Shown: piece by piece, positions 12,000-24,036 of the stretch
How the letters are laid out: the number at the start of each line of letters is the position of its first letter
How positions within the stretch are numbered: the stretch's first letter is position 1
Source: Dryas octopetala
Lineage: Eukaryota > Streptophyta > Magnoliopsida > Rosales > Rosaceae
Assembly (NCBI GenBank): GCA_963921425.1
Contig: OY992836.1
Coordinates: 16,819,614-16,883,613 of the forward strand
Direction: 5' to 3'
Length of the DNA: 64,000 nucleotides
Position numbers and translations under genes: made by a program
Notes under the pieces: generated by a model
Seen by the model: the letters and a program-made list of their open reading frames with translations, nothing else
Databases searched by the model: none
Told to the model about the DNA's origin: nothing

Positions 12000-12389
12000 A
12001 ACAAAATTGGTCTTCGAACCAATTTTTCTTATTTGGTATGTCCATTACTTATTTGGTTTATTTTTTCTTAAAATTGGTCATTCGAACCACGATATCATAT
12101 TGCAAGAGTGACCCCATAACGTGTCCTACATAATTTTTATGAAAGCATTTCATTTGCTTCTCTTCGATGAAAGTTTTATTTTCCCATAATGTAACTTTAG
12201 TCCTTATTAGATCATTCCTAGAGGTAGACGAAGGCAAAACGATGTAAGGAGAACCTAAGTTAAAGGCTTGCATACCGGCCACTATACTAGTTGTTAGATT
12301 AAATATGAAGAGTTAAGATACAATGTCTTATTTACCCTTAAATCCTCAGTAAATGCACATATAAGACATGTTTGTGTGTATATATATTA
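12000..12389. other. Intergenic DNA with one orphan minus-strand frame
   Basis: A 74-codon minus-strand frame at 12058-12282 starts MAGMQAFNLGSPYIVLPSS. It has balanced composition but matches nothing I know and has no visible partner exons. I do not call it a gene. Confidence 0.4.
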
Positions 12390-13440
12390 ATATTCTCTTG
12401 TTGATTTGACAATGTAACATAAATACCAAATTATCTGGTAATATATATAGAATGTGTTTCCGTGTGTATATATTTTACTTCATAAAATTATTAAACCTAC
12501 AAGCTATCTTAATCACATCCATCTAATCCGTTGCCACTTCAGGTATAGCGTGAGAACATATATATGTTAACCTTTTATTGAGAGTTTTGTTTTGGCATAT
12601 GCGTCTTTTAATACTTTTGACTTGTTTGGAGGATTAAAACTGTAACATATAACTAAGTGCTAGAGAGCTTAAGTGGTTTGACAATATAACATAAATACCA
12701 AATTGTCTGGTAACACTCTTTATAATGAGCGAGTGATCATTTCTATATATATATATATATATATTTTTTTTTTTTATTCGTCTATTTATTTGATCAAATT
12801 TGAATAGCCTAATGATTTATGATTTGTTTAATTTTTTGTAAGTTATCTTTAAATAGAGATATAAAATATAAACAATTCGAATCGTTGAAATATTATATCG
12901 AATGAGCCTATGAGGGATCTCTTAAATAAAATTATTTGAGAAATCTCTCATTGAAAATGTTCTGGTATATATATAATATATTTTTACTTAATAAGATTAT
13001 TAAACCTAGCTATAAGCTATCTTAATCACATCTAATCATTTGCCACTTATAACGAATGAGAGTTTAATTTATTTGGGCATGTGTGTCTTAGGTACTCTTT
13101 AATTTGGCTTGTTTGAAGGATTAACGTTGTGACTTATAACTAATTGGTAGAGCACTTTGTTGGTTTGGCAATATAACATAAAGACCAAATTGTCATATAT
13201 ATATATATATATCTCTTTTACTCAATAAGTTTAATTATTAAACCTATAAGCTATCTTAATCGCATCTAATCTTTTGCCACTTAAGGTATAGTGTAAGAAC
13301 ATTGTTTAACCTAGCTTCTATAATGAGTGGGAATTTTGTTTGGGCTGTGTGTCTTTTAGTACTTTTTGGCTTGTTAATTTGAAGGATTAAAATTGTGACT
13401 TAAAACTAAGTGGTAGAACACTTTTTTTTAGACAATCACT
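12390..13440. repeat. Degenerate tandem array, about three units of 250-500 bp
   Basis: The same string of motifs recurs in order: ATTAAACCTAYAAGCTATCT, a TTGCCACTT motif, TTTTGTTTGGGCATGTGT, AGGATTAAAA, ACTAAGTGGTAGAGCAC, and ACAATATAACATAAATACCA. Units start near 12490, 13000 and 13235, and the tail of an earlier one lies at 12400. Copies differ by many substitutions and carry TA runs of different length between them, so the array is old. Confidence 0.75.
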
Positions 13441-14922
13441 GTAATTTAAAAATTTAAAGTTTTAATAAATGAATTAACAATATATATCAAACTAATTAAC
13501 ACACTTATATCTCATATTTTCATACTTAAGAAAGAGTTGCGTTTCATCCTTCATCTCATGATGAATAAAAATGAAAAAAAATTATTGAAATTGTATTTAC
13601 AATTGCTGATTGGGACCCAACTCGATCAGGCATGAAGAAGACTAATTAGTATGGATCAAATTAAAGGGAATAACATTAATTAGTAAAAGAAGAAGAGACA
13701 AAATGTGGGTTGCCTCGTAAATTAATACAAGTGCATGCAAGTGAGAAAGCAGATTGATCGAGTACGAGCACGACCACATACTTGAGTCAACTTGAAAATT
13801 GAAAACGTACATGATTTTGTTTGGTTGCAACTTGCAAGTAACTTGTAAGTAAATGAGTCTAATACTTTCTTGGCTTATTTACATATTTACTTCGAAAACA
13901 ATAATTTCCTCTCTATCACTTTATTTTTTGAAAGTTTAAATTCATATTTTATCCTCTAAAATTTATCTTGTATTTTATATAATTTGAAATTGTCAAGTTT
14001 GTCAATTTTTTTTGTTTGAATGGATGAAGTGGCATCTACATGATGAGATAATTTTGTCATAAATTCAAACTATAGCATTAATGAACTTAACAATTTCAAA
14101 TAATGTGAAATACAAAATAAACTTTTAAGAAATAAATTGAAACATTAAATTTTAAAGAAATAAAGTAAGAGAAAGTTATAGTTTTAAATAATAATGTAGG
14201 AATGAACCTACTCTACCAAAAAAGAACAAAGAGTCTAATTCTAATACTCGTGGGTAGGGACTAGGCAGAGGTGGCAGTACTGAAACGGTGGTGGCTTCCA
14301 CACTAAATACATATTAGGAAGCCAGAAGAAGAAGTACATACTTTTACGACCTGACTTTTCAATGTATATTATGTATCGATCGATCTTTCAATTTCAATGC
14401 ATACGTATAGTCCATTTATTAATTTTCCACAAGGACTAATGTGGCCATTTGCTAGAACAAACTCAATCCAATGTAATCTAAATTGGTTACCATGGTGACT
14501 CTAAGGGTAGGTGAAGAAATCAATCTCTTTAGATTTCAAAATATTCGGGACCTCTAAATTTTATAAATTATTTATGTACTTATATATTATATTAAACTCA
14601 AATAATATTCATTAAAAATTAAAAATTGTGTTTTATAATTCATTTCGGACCCAATAATAATCTTAAGACCCGTGAATCCTATTTCATCCACTCGCCTTAC
14701 ACATCCCAGCTCGCTGGCTGCCTGGACCTGTGGACTGTGGACCATACATGCTTCCTGTCTCCTGCTGTCCCTTCCCTCCCTCCTTCTCTATACATACTAA
14801 GCTGGCATGTTACATCCGTCCCATTCAATCATTTTTCACAGGATGACTTGCATGGAATTCATTATAAACCACTCGTCTAATTAGTTCAAATTTTCATTAC
14901 ACACATATATATATATATATAT
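13441..14922. other. AT-rich intergenic DNA
   Basis: No gene recognised on either strand. Contains simple repeats only, ending in a TA run at about 14906-14924. Confidence 0.6.
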
Positions 14923-15009
14923 ATACCTCAACAAAATGACTCGTGTAGGCCCCAACAAGGTCATACCTCAACATAAATAAATTGAGGTATACCTCAACAG
15001 AAGGAGGCT
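14923..15009. mobile_element. Single arm of the inner hairpin family from 11517
   Basis: Matches the right arm of the hairpin near 11830-11910, including GGCCCCAACAAGGTCATACC and TTGAGGTATACCTCAACAGA. It also sits in a TA-repeat, like the first copy. The opposite arm is missing. Confidence 0.75.
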
Positions 15010-15978
15010 GTACATATATATATTGTTATTAATATAAGTAGAAGACAGAAAATTTGAATACTTAAATAGGTTTTATCTCTCTTAATAATATGAGAAAAAC
15101 TTGTATGTAACGGTTATATGCATAATTTCTCTCATAATAAATGGTCACATAACTATCATGTGAGAAGATATTGTAAGAGTGTAAGAACATTTATTTAATT
15201 TAAAAAAAATGACGTTTCTTTAATTTTTGGGGATTTTTTTTTTTGGCCAAAAACAAAAGGATTCCATTCAAAAAAGCTACAAAGGCAGCAACAAAACAAG
15301 GGAAGCAGAAATCTAGAAAATTCAAACATAACCAAAATAGAAAGCTACAACAGATAGAAGAAAAAACTAAAAAATCAATCCAGAGGAGTCCATCAGCCAC
15401 CAAAACTCCAAACAATTACGGAAAGAACGCATTAGCGCTCAACCAAAGTTGCACTGATATGCGTTTGGGCAACAAATGTTCAATTAACTTTATTGTTTTT
15501 TAACCAAAAAAAAAACTTTATTGTTTTCCATGACAATTGGATAAAATGACATTGAAAATGACTTTAGTTGATCACATTCAGATAACCATAGAAGGAATCT
15601 AAACTCTCGCATCATCGCTAAAGTAGCCAACCTGCACTGATTTGCGCTTTCATCTTTTGAGTGCCAATCTCCACTCTCTCTTTCCAAAATTGAAAACTAT
15701 ATATTGAGTTCGCAAATTTATGGGAATTATAGTAGGAAATCATTTTTAAATCTGAAAAGGAAGGTCAAATATCAGAGTCATCAAAGTTAATTAGATATAG
15801 ACTTAGTTTAGCAACCCTATTTTTCAATTTTTAGAAATCATCGAGACTCAAATGTAGTATCTAACTTTTACTTACTTACTTGAGCTAAATATCTTGGACT
15901 TAGCTGGCTTATTGTTATTGATATTGTAAACTGTAAGGGTCTTTATTATCTATAACAACATTTATATTTTTGAATTGG
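15010..15978. other. AT-rich intergenic DNA
   Basis: Overlapping open frames on both strands at 15200-15503 are lysine-rich or phenylalanine-rich readings of an A-rich tract and are not credible genes. Nothing else seen. Confidence 0.55.
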
Positions 15979-16312
15979 GATAAGTATCATTTTGCTCCGC
16001 AAACTATTACACTTGTATCAGTTTGCTCCCCAGACTTCTAATTTGATAAATTAAGGTACTTAATTTTTTCAATTTTGCCAATGTACTCAAGTTTAGGGTA
16101 TGTGACTACCTTTTTTTTTTTCCTCGATAAAGACTCTTCGTGATGGGGATTTGACTTTGTGTAAACGAAGCTTTGGAAAGAAAGTGAGCAAATTTACAAA
16201 ATTATCTCAATTGGCAAAATTGAAAAGTCAAGTATCTTAATTTTTTAAATTAAAAGTCTGGGGAATAAACTGATACAAGTACAATAGTTTAGGGAACAAA
16301 ATGACATTTATC
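15979..16312. mobile_element. Inverted-repeat element (MITE), about 334 bp
   Basis: The left arm GATAAGTATCATTTTGCTCC continues for about 105 bp through CTTGTATCAGTTTGCTCCCC; the right arm at about 16205-16312 is its imperfect reverse complement. No open frame. No clear target duplication remains, so superfamily is uncertain. Confidence 0.75.
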
Positions 16313-18692
16313 TCTTTTAAATTTAAATACGTTTATCAAGAATATTTTATATTTAAATATTTTAGCTTTCTTTATTTTAGAAAAAAGGACGTTTCTTTAA
16401 TTTTTGGGATCAATGCATTGTGACTTTTACATTTAGATAGAGACTTTTGTGTTTAAAATTCCTTCTATTTCATGTAAGAATCAGATAGGTTTTGGAAATT
16501 TGAATGATTGTGAAGTTTTGAGTGAGAACATAAACTGACTCTATGTCTAAAGTCTACTTCCTCACCCCCAACTAGTCCATTAATTAGGTGTAATTCCTTT
16601 TCTAAGTTGAAAAATACTACCTTCTTTGTTATATCTTCTCTATATATTTACCTTTTCTCTTCTCATGCTCATCTCGCGATGTAATTTCATGATTAAAATT
16701 GTTCATTTTCTAATTTATCATTTAAATATCATTTTTGTATAACATCAAATGAATAAAAAATTATTTAGTCAACTAACAGTTATCAAATAAATAGATAGAT
16801 TTGGTAAATTTACAATCCATTTATTTGATAACAATTAAATAACTAAACGATTTTCAACTTAATTAATTTTTCTTCAAATATTAACTGTAAAAGGTGATCT
16901 ATAAAATGAAGGTAAGAAAAAAAAGGGTAGTTAGCATTCCTCTTCTAAGTTTTCTTTTAAAAATTTCATTAATAATATTAAATATATGAATTTATTGGTC
17001 AACAAAACTTGTGTAATAAATCTAATTTATGAAAATTCAATTTAAGATGATATCCCAAATGTAAAATTTAACCTATATTATATATATTATTTGAAACTTA
17101 TCAGAATTTTGTGAGAAAAGTACAAGGTTAAATTTAAAATTTTCAGTCTAGGTCAAGCCATTTATTTGGGACACACGTACATTCTATTCCATATGGCATT
17201 AAATGGGGCATCATAGGCTTCATAGCCATCGAGTTGTGGGCTTGCAGATCCTCTCTCCCTTCTTCACTTTGAGAAAGTAAATATTGGGCCCAGCTGAAAT
17301 GTTTTGGCCCGAACATATATCACGTGGAACTGTGTAAGGCTTCCATACAGTATGAACCAAGAATTATGACTTGCAAGTTTCCACAATCCACACTCACCAG
17401 TTACCTAATTGCTTAAAGACCCATTAATTTTTGTCCCAAAAATATAACACATTAGGCCTGGTAGGGTATATTTTTAATGATTTTTCATGAACTAATTAAT
17501 GCCACTTGTATAGTTGTATCACGTGTAAGGCCAAAAAACAATTAATGCCACTTGTATCACGTGTAAGGGCTAGACTCTCGATCATCCTTTCCATAACCAA
17601 TTAACCATGGTATGAAGTATGAACTAAGAATTATGCCTTGCAAGGTTCCACAATCCACACTTACCTAATTGATTATAGGCCCATTAATTAATCTGTTACC
17701 TCCCAAGTCATCTTATTTCTATTATTATGACCCTTAGGCCTTCATCATCCAACAACATCTACCAAACCTTCTCCACCTACTCCTAACTCCATCATAAATT
17801 ATTGATATAATGATGTTGAATCTTTTACGAATTTTTTTAGCATTGATAATTTGATAGTGAGCTTCACACTCTCCGTGACTCACATAAAATGTCATAATTT
17901 TAAAAAGTCTCGGTTATATTGTGCATGATTAAGATTGTATTGTGCAAATAAAACATTGATATCACATTTTCATTATAAGTTTTGTTCCAACGTGTGACGT
18001 GACCATTTGGTTTGGCTTGTGAGCTCATGGCACGTGCTGAACACCTGAGGTTTTAATCATTTGTGCGTGAGAAATATTTTTTTTTCTTACACGAGGATTT
18101 AAGTAAGGTCAAAAGATGCGAGGTGTCAAAGAGAAAAATATAGCACACTACGAAACATATATGAATGCAATATTGACAATGGCATCTTTGCCTTTAAATT
18201 CAAGTAAATAAAAGCTTGTGACATATATTGTTTGATGAACAATTTAATGAATATATATATCAATATATATTAGATTTGTAAGTTTGTAAAACAAATTGCA
18301 AGCATCATAAAAACCAAAAACAAACTGTGAGCTCCCATGCTAATCCTCCGTTTGCTAGATAATTTATGGCTTAGTTTGACCTTTCTGGCGTTTGTTGTTT
18401 TTGTAACTCTTGCTTACAATTATTTAGTTAGAAACAAAATTAAAGAAAAAAAATGCAACCAACAGAAAAAACAGAAATCAAAATTCCAAGGATGAAATTG
18501 AGATGACGGTTAAAACCTATGAACCATGTTGTTAAAATTTTAAATTTACAGTTGTTTCATATTTTACTCTACGTTTCTCTATGAATTTCTAGAATAATTT
18601 ACGAAATTTATATACACCACATTATTTTAGCGGCCAGAAAGAGCAGGGAGGCCCGGTAAGGAACGAAACGAAGACGAACCTTTTCCTGACAC
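16313..18692. other. AT-rich intergenic DNA
   Basis: No gene recognised. A short duplicated phrase, ATTAATGCCACTTGTAT...CACGTGTAAGG, occurs twice at about 17497-17568. A related pair with AAGAATTATG.CTTGCAAG and CCACAATCCACACT lies at 17358 and 17627, suggesting a diverged local duplication of 17340-17450. Confidence 0.5.
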
Positions 18693-18702
18693 GACACGTG
18701 TC
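18693..18702. promoter_or_regulatory. Palindromic G-box (ACGT core)
   Basis: GACACGTGTC is a perfect 10-bp palindrome with the CACGTG core bound by plant bZIP and bHLH factors. It lies about 30 bp before the TATA-like sequence and 275 bp before the ATG at 18975. ABA or light control is possible but inferred. Confidence 0.55.
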
Positions 18703-18730
18703 ACGAACTTGTCTTGAAGTGCAAATGCGG

Positions 18731-18738
18731 TATAAAAA
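18731..18738 (+). promoter_or_regulatory. TATA-like box of the 206-aa gene
   Basis: TATAAAAA, about 237 bp upstream of the ATG at 18975. A second AT-rich candidate, AATAAATA, is at about 18848; the choice between them is open. Confidence 0.45.
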
Positions 18739-18974
18739 TTGGGATACCTTTACAATTCGCATCTTAGCTCTCGATTCTCAGCATCTCTGTCAGATCCATA
18801 ACTCCCACTTGACGCATCGAACGGCTCACATTCTCTCGCCCTCTCTCAATAAATACTCATCATTCCCACACCCTTCAGTGAGTTCAGTCCTTCACCACCA
18901 CCTCGTATACTCCTCCATCATCATCCCCAACCTTAAACAACAACAGCACAGATTTTGTTGACACACTTACAACA

Positions 18975-19595
18975 ATGGACGTTGTGTTGGATTCTCCTCT
19001 CGAAGCTCTCGCTTTCAATTATGTGAGCTTCGGGCTGTTCACGCTGGTCAACAATTTGTGGACGTGGGTCGCCATCGCCACCGCCGCCACCGCCGCCGTT
19101 AGCTTATGGAGTCTCAAGCTCATGTCCGGCGGCGCCGCCTCTTCTTCTCACTTGAAATTGCACTCGCCACCACCTCCCAGCGTCCCCAGCTCAAATGGGT
19201 CTCCTCCGCTTCCAGAGATATCGCAACCAGTCACGGCGGACGAGCCGCCGAGATCGGGTCCAGCTACGGTACTTGTGGGTTCGGGTTCGGGTGAATTTGA
19301 AGGTGATAGAGTGACAAGACGAGGGATGAAGATTACCCTGTATTACGATGATGAGGACAGTAACGGCGGAGGTGGCGACGATGACGTGGCGGCGGAGGAG
19401 GAAACGGAAAGGAGTGGTTGTGGTGGGGAGTGGTGGGAGGGTGTGATGAGGATGAGAATGGGGGAGATGGGTTGGTACAGGTACCAGGACTTGACGGAGC
19501 TAAACGGTAACGTCGTTAGATTATGGGACGATTGCAGAGTTGGGGGAAGGTACAGCTCATCATCAAAATCAAAACGCTTTGTCGTTTCATGGTAG
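18975..19595 (+). CDS. Uncharacterised plant protein with N-terminal membrane segment (206 aa)
   Basis: One uninterrupted exon. Residues about 12-50 (FNYVSFGLFTLVNNLWTWVA, then an alanine-rich run) are hydrophobic and should span or enter a membrane. Then comes a Ser/Pro-rich linker (about 55-95), an acidic, glycine-rich stretch (about 120-150), and a compact C-terminal region with WWEGVMRMRMGEMGWYRYQD and LTELNGNVVRLWDDC that looks conserved. I do not recognise a named domain. The start codon follows a C/T- and A-rich leader with a TATA-like box and G-box upstream. GC content is well above the surroundings, and the 3' flank has polyadenylation-like AATAAT/AATAAG motifs near 19658. I judge it a real gene of unknown function. 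Confidence 0.8.
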   Translation: MDVVLDSPLEALAFNYVSFGLFTLVNNLWTWVAIATAATAAVSLWSLKLMSGGAASSSHLKLHSPPPPSVPSSNGSPPLPEISQPVTADEPPRSGPATVLVGSGSGEFEGDRVTRRGMKITLYYDDEDSNGGGGDDDVAAEEETERSGCGGEWWEGVMRMRMGEMGWYRYQDLTELNGNVVRLWDDCRVGGRYSSSSKSKRFVVSW

Positions 19596-20696
19596 TTGAA
19601 TAGTGAATTAGTATGAACTGGTATAGGCTTTTAGAGGGAGGGGGCTTTGCTTATTGTAATAATAAGCTCTTCGAATTTGTATATACATTTTGTTGGGTTT
19701 AAATGACCACTCAATCAATGCAATGCTAATGGTTGCATCTTAATTTCTTCTCTGAATATCGATCTTCTCTTGCTCTTTAGTTCCATTAAACCCAATATTA
19801 ATTGCTAGGTTTTTTAGTTACATATATATATCCAGCTTATCATAAATTATCTAGAAATTGGATATGCATGTGTGTGCGTGTGTATAAGTAATTGACAAGT
19901 GGTTCGATGAGAAGTACGTGTCTTGTCTGCAAATATATATTGATGTTGCTTGGCACTCTGCGATGTTCTATTCCATGCACTAAGCCATCGATCATTACTA
20001 AGATGATGGTAATTTAAAACATGGAATTTGCAACTGGAAAGAGCCTTCCGGTGCAGTGCCAATTAATTAAACCTTCTGGACCATAAAATAATGAGATTGG
20101 AGACAACGACGGATCCATAAATTTTATCCTGAAAGATCATAATGTAAAATCCGACGGGAGGCGGCAAGTCACAGGTGGGTGGGGGCTAGCAGGCGGCAAC
20201 TTGCAAATTGCAGGGAGGTGGGGCAGCGGTAGATGGGGCTGGGATAAGAGGTTAGGGTTTGAAAAAATGTGAATTGAGGATAAATGATCAACACTCATCG
20301 GGCTCCTATTTATTTCTTTATTCAGTTTTTTTTTTTTAATTACTGACTCCAAAACGACATTGTTGAGCCATGCTTAAAAAAAAATTTGAAAAAAAAAAAA
20401 GAGTAAAAAACGCCTCACAACCATTCAGACATTTGGTTGAATAAGTTGTGAGCGTACTTGCAAGTGATTATCCTGGGAGATCAACCCGACGAGTTTGGCA
20501 AGGTTTTTCTAGCGGGCATGTGGTTAGGCGACCATCCTTGTCCCTTGGTGGATCCGTCATCCCTAATTGGAGAGACGACATGATCATATTGATTATTTTA
20601 GGGTGGATCATTCCCTGACATGATCATATTGATTATTTAAGTAGTATAGTACTAAAGTGGTCGTTGTGTTTGGTGCTACACAATTAATAAAATTTT
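19596..20696. other. Intergenic DNA
   Basis: 3' UTR of the 206-aa gene on the left. Around 20107-20560 two facing GACGGATCCA / TGGATCCGTC motifs suggest a worn transposon remnant. A 25-bp phrase with GACATGATCATATTGATTAT is duplicated at 20577 and 20617. No gene. Confidence 0.45.
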
Positions 20697-20706
20697 ATCT
20701 GACTAG

Positions 20707-21814
20707 GAGAGCAAATTTGCTCACCACCTCTATTTGATGGTGAGCATTACCATCCTTTTCAAAATACCCCACCTGTCTAACAATGTAACCATGATTAATT
20801 ACAATAATTATGTGAGATAAAATTATTTATAATTAAAATAACCCAGGAACCCATCCCACCCAACCCAGTAGCCCCACCTACTCCCCTTACCGGCGGCCGG
20901 CCGTTCCCCACCGCCGGCGTCGACCACGCATCCATTGAATTATGCAGTCATGGTGAGCACCAAAAGTCCAGGGCATTAACCCATTCCCTTTTCCCTTCTC
21001 TTCATTTTTCTCTTTTTTGTTCAACTCTCTTTTTAGCATTTCACTGAAAAATTTGTTCCTTTTATTTTGGGGGGTTTTTGCTACATCAGAACTTGATTTT
21101 CAGGTTCATTCAAATTCAAAGTAACCCTTTTCGTTCTATTTGATTGATTTTGTCATATGCGTTTGTTTCAGAAAGCCGCATTTTGGGTTTTAATGGGTTG
21201 ACTGTTTTTTGAACTCTTCTGATCTTTGGTGCTCACCATCTAGGCTAAAGGACAACATCGTTCAATGAGTTTAGAAGAGGAAAATGGGAAGTTAGGTTTG
21301 TGGGACTGGTTGAGATGGAGAAAGGGGAATATGGGGTTGGGGTTGAAATGACTTTGGCGGGTTTATCTGAGAGGGGGATATGGCATGGCTTTGAGGATTG
21401 AAAGCTTTTCTGGGTTTGAAACAGAAAAATGAAATTAGAGAAAAAAAGAGATATCAATGGCTTGAGATTGAGAAAGAGAAGGAAAGAGAGGGAGAGATCG
21501 AGAGACAGAGAGAGTTCAAGGCTAGAGAGATGAGGGGAGGGGAGGGGTGGGGAGGGCCCTCGGCGCCCGCACCAATAGTTGTGGTCGCCGGGTGTAGCAC
21601 TGAACGACGATGAGAGGGGAGGTGGCTGGTGGCTGGTGGGTTGTGTGGTTGGGGTCACTGGGATGGGTTGGGAACTTGGGATTCTTAATTTTATCTTTTC
21701 ATTATATTTTAAATGTATTTATTGTAAAAAAAATTTAAAAAGTAACTATAGTTACCTTATAAGACAGGTGTCTTATTTAGAATGAAGTGGTGATGCTCGA
21801 GCAAATTTGTTCTC
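20707..21814. mobile_element. Non-autonomous MULE, 1108 bp, possibly carrying captured host DNA
   Basis: Flanked by a perfect 10-bp direct repeat, ATCTGACTAG, at 20697-20706 and 21815-21824. The ends are short inverted repeats: GAGAGCAAATTTGCTCACCA at the left answers GTGATGCTCGAGCAAATTTG at the right. The interior has a C-rich block near 20870-20935, C/T-rich UTR-like DNA, and an extreme A/G-rich strand at 21410-21660. No transposase. The mixed composition recalls Pack-MULEs, which pick up gene pieces, but I could not identify the donor. Confidence 0.82.
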
Positions 21815-21824
21815 ATCTGACTAG

Positions 21825-22456
21825 ATATGCAATTATAAAATGCTAGGGTTGCCTTGGGAAGGCTGAGACTGTATCATTAACTTTCCAACAAAATTTCTTC
21901 ACATAATCTTATGAAAATGAGAAAAGCATTGTACATGCGTGGAGGGAGACTGTCAATATATCCCAAATATTACAACAATTAATAATTGTCAATCGATTAC
22001 AAAAAAGTGTATAAAAAAATAAATAAGACTAATAGATTACAAGCACTAACTATTATTTTAACTTTATAAATTTTAATTAATGTAATAATATTTTATTTAT
22101 TCAATAATTAAATTTACTTTGGACTCTATTTATTTATTACGAGTATGAAACTCTCTTGTAATTTTAGTGAACAAACTTGAGTCCACTCTAAAACCTCATT
22201 TATTCTTATTATATATATCAATGATTGATGTCATCTCAACAAACATATCTCACGACAAAAAACTTAGGCATCGTGATATCGAAGCATTATGTTAACAAGC
22301 AATGTGGCACATAGAACTGAGCAGGTTAGATGCCATCATTAGTTCATTACCATTGGCAAAATGGAGAATGAAGAAAATGAATGTTGGATTAGGTTGTGTT
22401 TAGTATAATGTTTTTAAATAATTACTCGTATTAAGTTGTTATATATAAAGATGGCT
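21825..22456. other. AT-rich intergenic DNA
   Basis: No gene or clear repeat seen. Confidence 0.6.
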
Positions 22457-23027
22457 GCTATTTACACACTTTTTTTTTTCTTTTTGCACACTCTTTTATT
22501 TTTAAAAAGAAAAATCAATAGGAAATGACACACACACCCCTCTCTTTCCTTCATTCTCTCCTCTCTCCCTTTCTCTGCAAACACAGCCAGCCCCTTCTTC
22601 TCCTTCCTCCCCCTCCCCTGCACCCTCCCAGACCCACAACACAGCCAAGCCCGACCCCCCTCCTCCTTCCTCCCCCTGCCGGCCACCCCCTCCTTCTTCC
22701 CCTCCCTCCGCAACCCACCTCCTCCTCTTTCTCTCTCCCCGAAATCCAACCCCAGCTTCTTCCCTTCCCCCTACGACCAACCCACCCCGACGACCACCCC
22801 TCAACATTTTACCAAAAAAAAAAAAGCAGCTGCAAAATGTTTTGGAAGAGAGAAAGAGGAAGAGAAGGGTCACGGGAGGAGGGGTGGCAAGGGGAGGAAG
22901 GAGGAGGAAGGAGGAGGAAGGGCTGGTTGTGTTTGTAGAGAAATGAAGAGAGGAGAGATGAAAGGAAAGAGAAGGGTGTATGTGTCATTTCTTATTGAAT
23001 TTTTTTTTTAAAGGGTGTGTAAATAGC
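22457..23027. mobile_element. Inverted-repeat element with a C/T-to-G/A mirrored core
   Basis: Ends GCTATTTACACAC at the left and GTGTGTAAATAGC at the right. The arms continue: ATTTTTAAAAAGAAAAATCA then AAATGACACACACACCCCTC on the left is answered by AAGGGTGTATGTGTCATTTC on the right. The core is almost pure pyrimidine at 22530-22800 and almost pure purine at 22840-22970. Long open frames on both strands here are composition artefacts. Near-direct flanks (TATATAAAGATG and TATATAAAATG) hint at a target duplication but are not adjacent to both ends. Confidence 0.75.
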
Positions 23028-24036
23028 AACTCTCTATATAAAATGTCTTTCTCTCATTTGAGTCAGACAAAAATTAAGTTAGATATATAATAAGGACTTT
23101 AGGCAACATTATGAATGATAATGGAAGAGGTTTGGTAGTCATATATCAAAGATAGACAAGAACGCATTTCTAATTTATTAAGTGATTCCCTATATATGCC
23201 ACTATGATTCATGATCATGACTAGCCTGTGACCTATACCAATCATAGGCACTCAATATATAGAATAATGAGTTCTTCAATAATACAAATAATGTCTAACA
23301 TATAAATAAATTTAATAGATTATAGCATAAAAATTGAATCTGTCAAAATTTAAGGGTTAAAAGTATGTTTGTATGTCCATAGCCAATAGCAAATCCAAAA
23401 ATTTATCTTTGTAAAAGTGTGATAAACAAGATTCATGATTCATTCATAAATTATTCCATTGAGACATTTTATTAAGTAGTTTTTCTCTACTCCTTCAAGA
23501 AAAAGCCAAAAAGCTAAAAAGCTAAACAACTAGAGATAATAACCCAAATTTAAAAGGGACAAATTAGCTTTCATGGGTGAATTGACCCCTCCATAATGTA
23601 TGTAGATTTGCCACTGTATATGTCATAGGTATAGGTGCATGTACCATAAAAGTTTTGAGTTTTCTAGAAAATGAGCGACCATTAATGATAGAATTACAAA
23701 TCCATATATCAGTTAATTAACTTAATTCTTTCCATACACCAAAATTCACCTTAATTTGCTACTCTTTCTTCTTTGTGTGAATTAATTATTTGCTTGATGG
23801 GTTCCAGCTTCCAGGTAAGAGGCTGTAGACAGTAGTACAATTGATAGCTTTGTTGCGCTTCCCACCTAAACAACCCAACAGCCATATATACATGCTACCC
23901 TGCTAGCTAATACAACTATACAAGTAGGTCCAGTACAACTAATTGAGTGAGCTTCATGAATACATCACCTGCTTCAGCAATTAAAGCAATTTGGTCACAT
24001 GCAATAAAAGCTAGTGTACCCCAATTGTAGTACAAT
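23028..24036. other. AT-rich intergenic DNA
   Basis: No gene recognised. The last 8 bp are the left target duplication of the hAT element. Confidence 0.6.

Noticed and set aside
12058-12282. 74-codon minus-strand frame
   Set aside because: No recognisable domain, no plausible splice partners, and AT-rich repeat surroundings.
22502-22938. Long open frames on both strands within the C/T-G/A element
   Set aside because: They are low-complexity readings of near-pure pyrimidine or purine DNA with no conserved motif.
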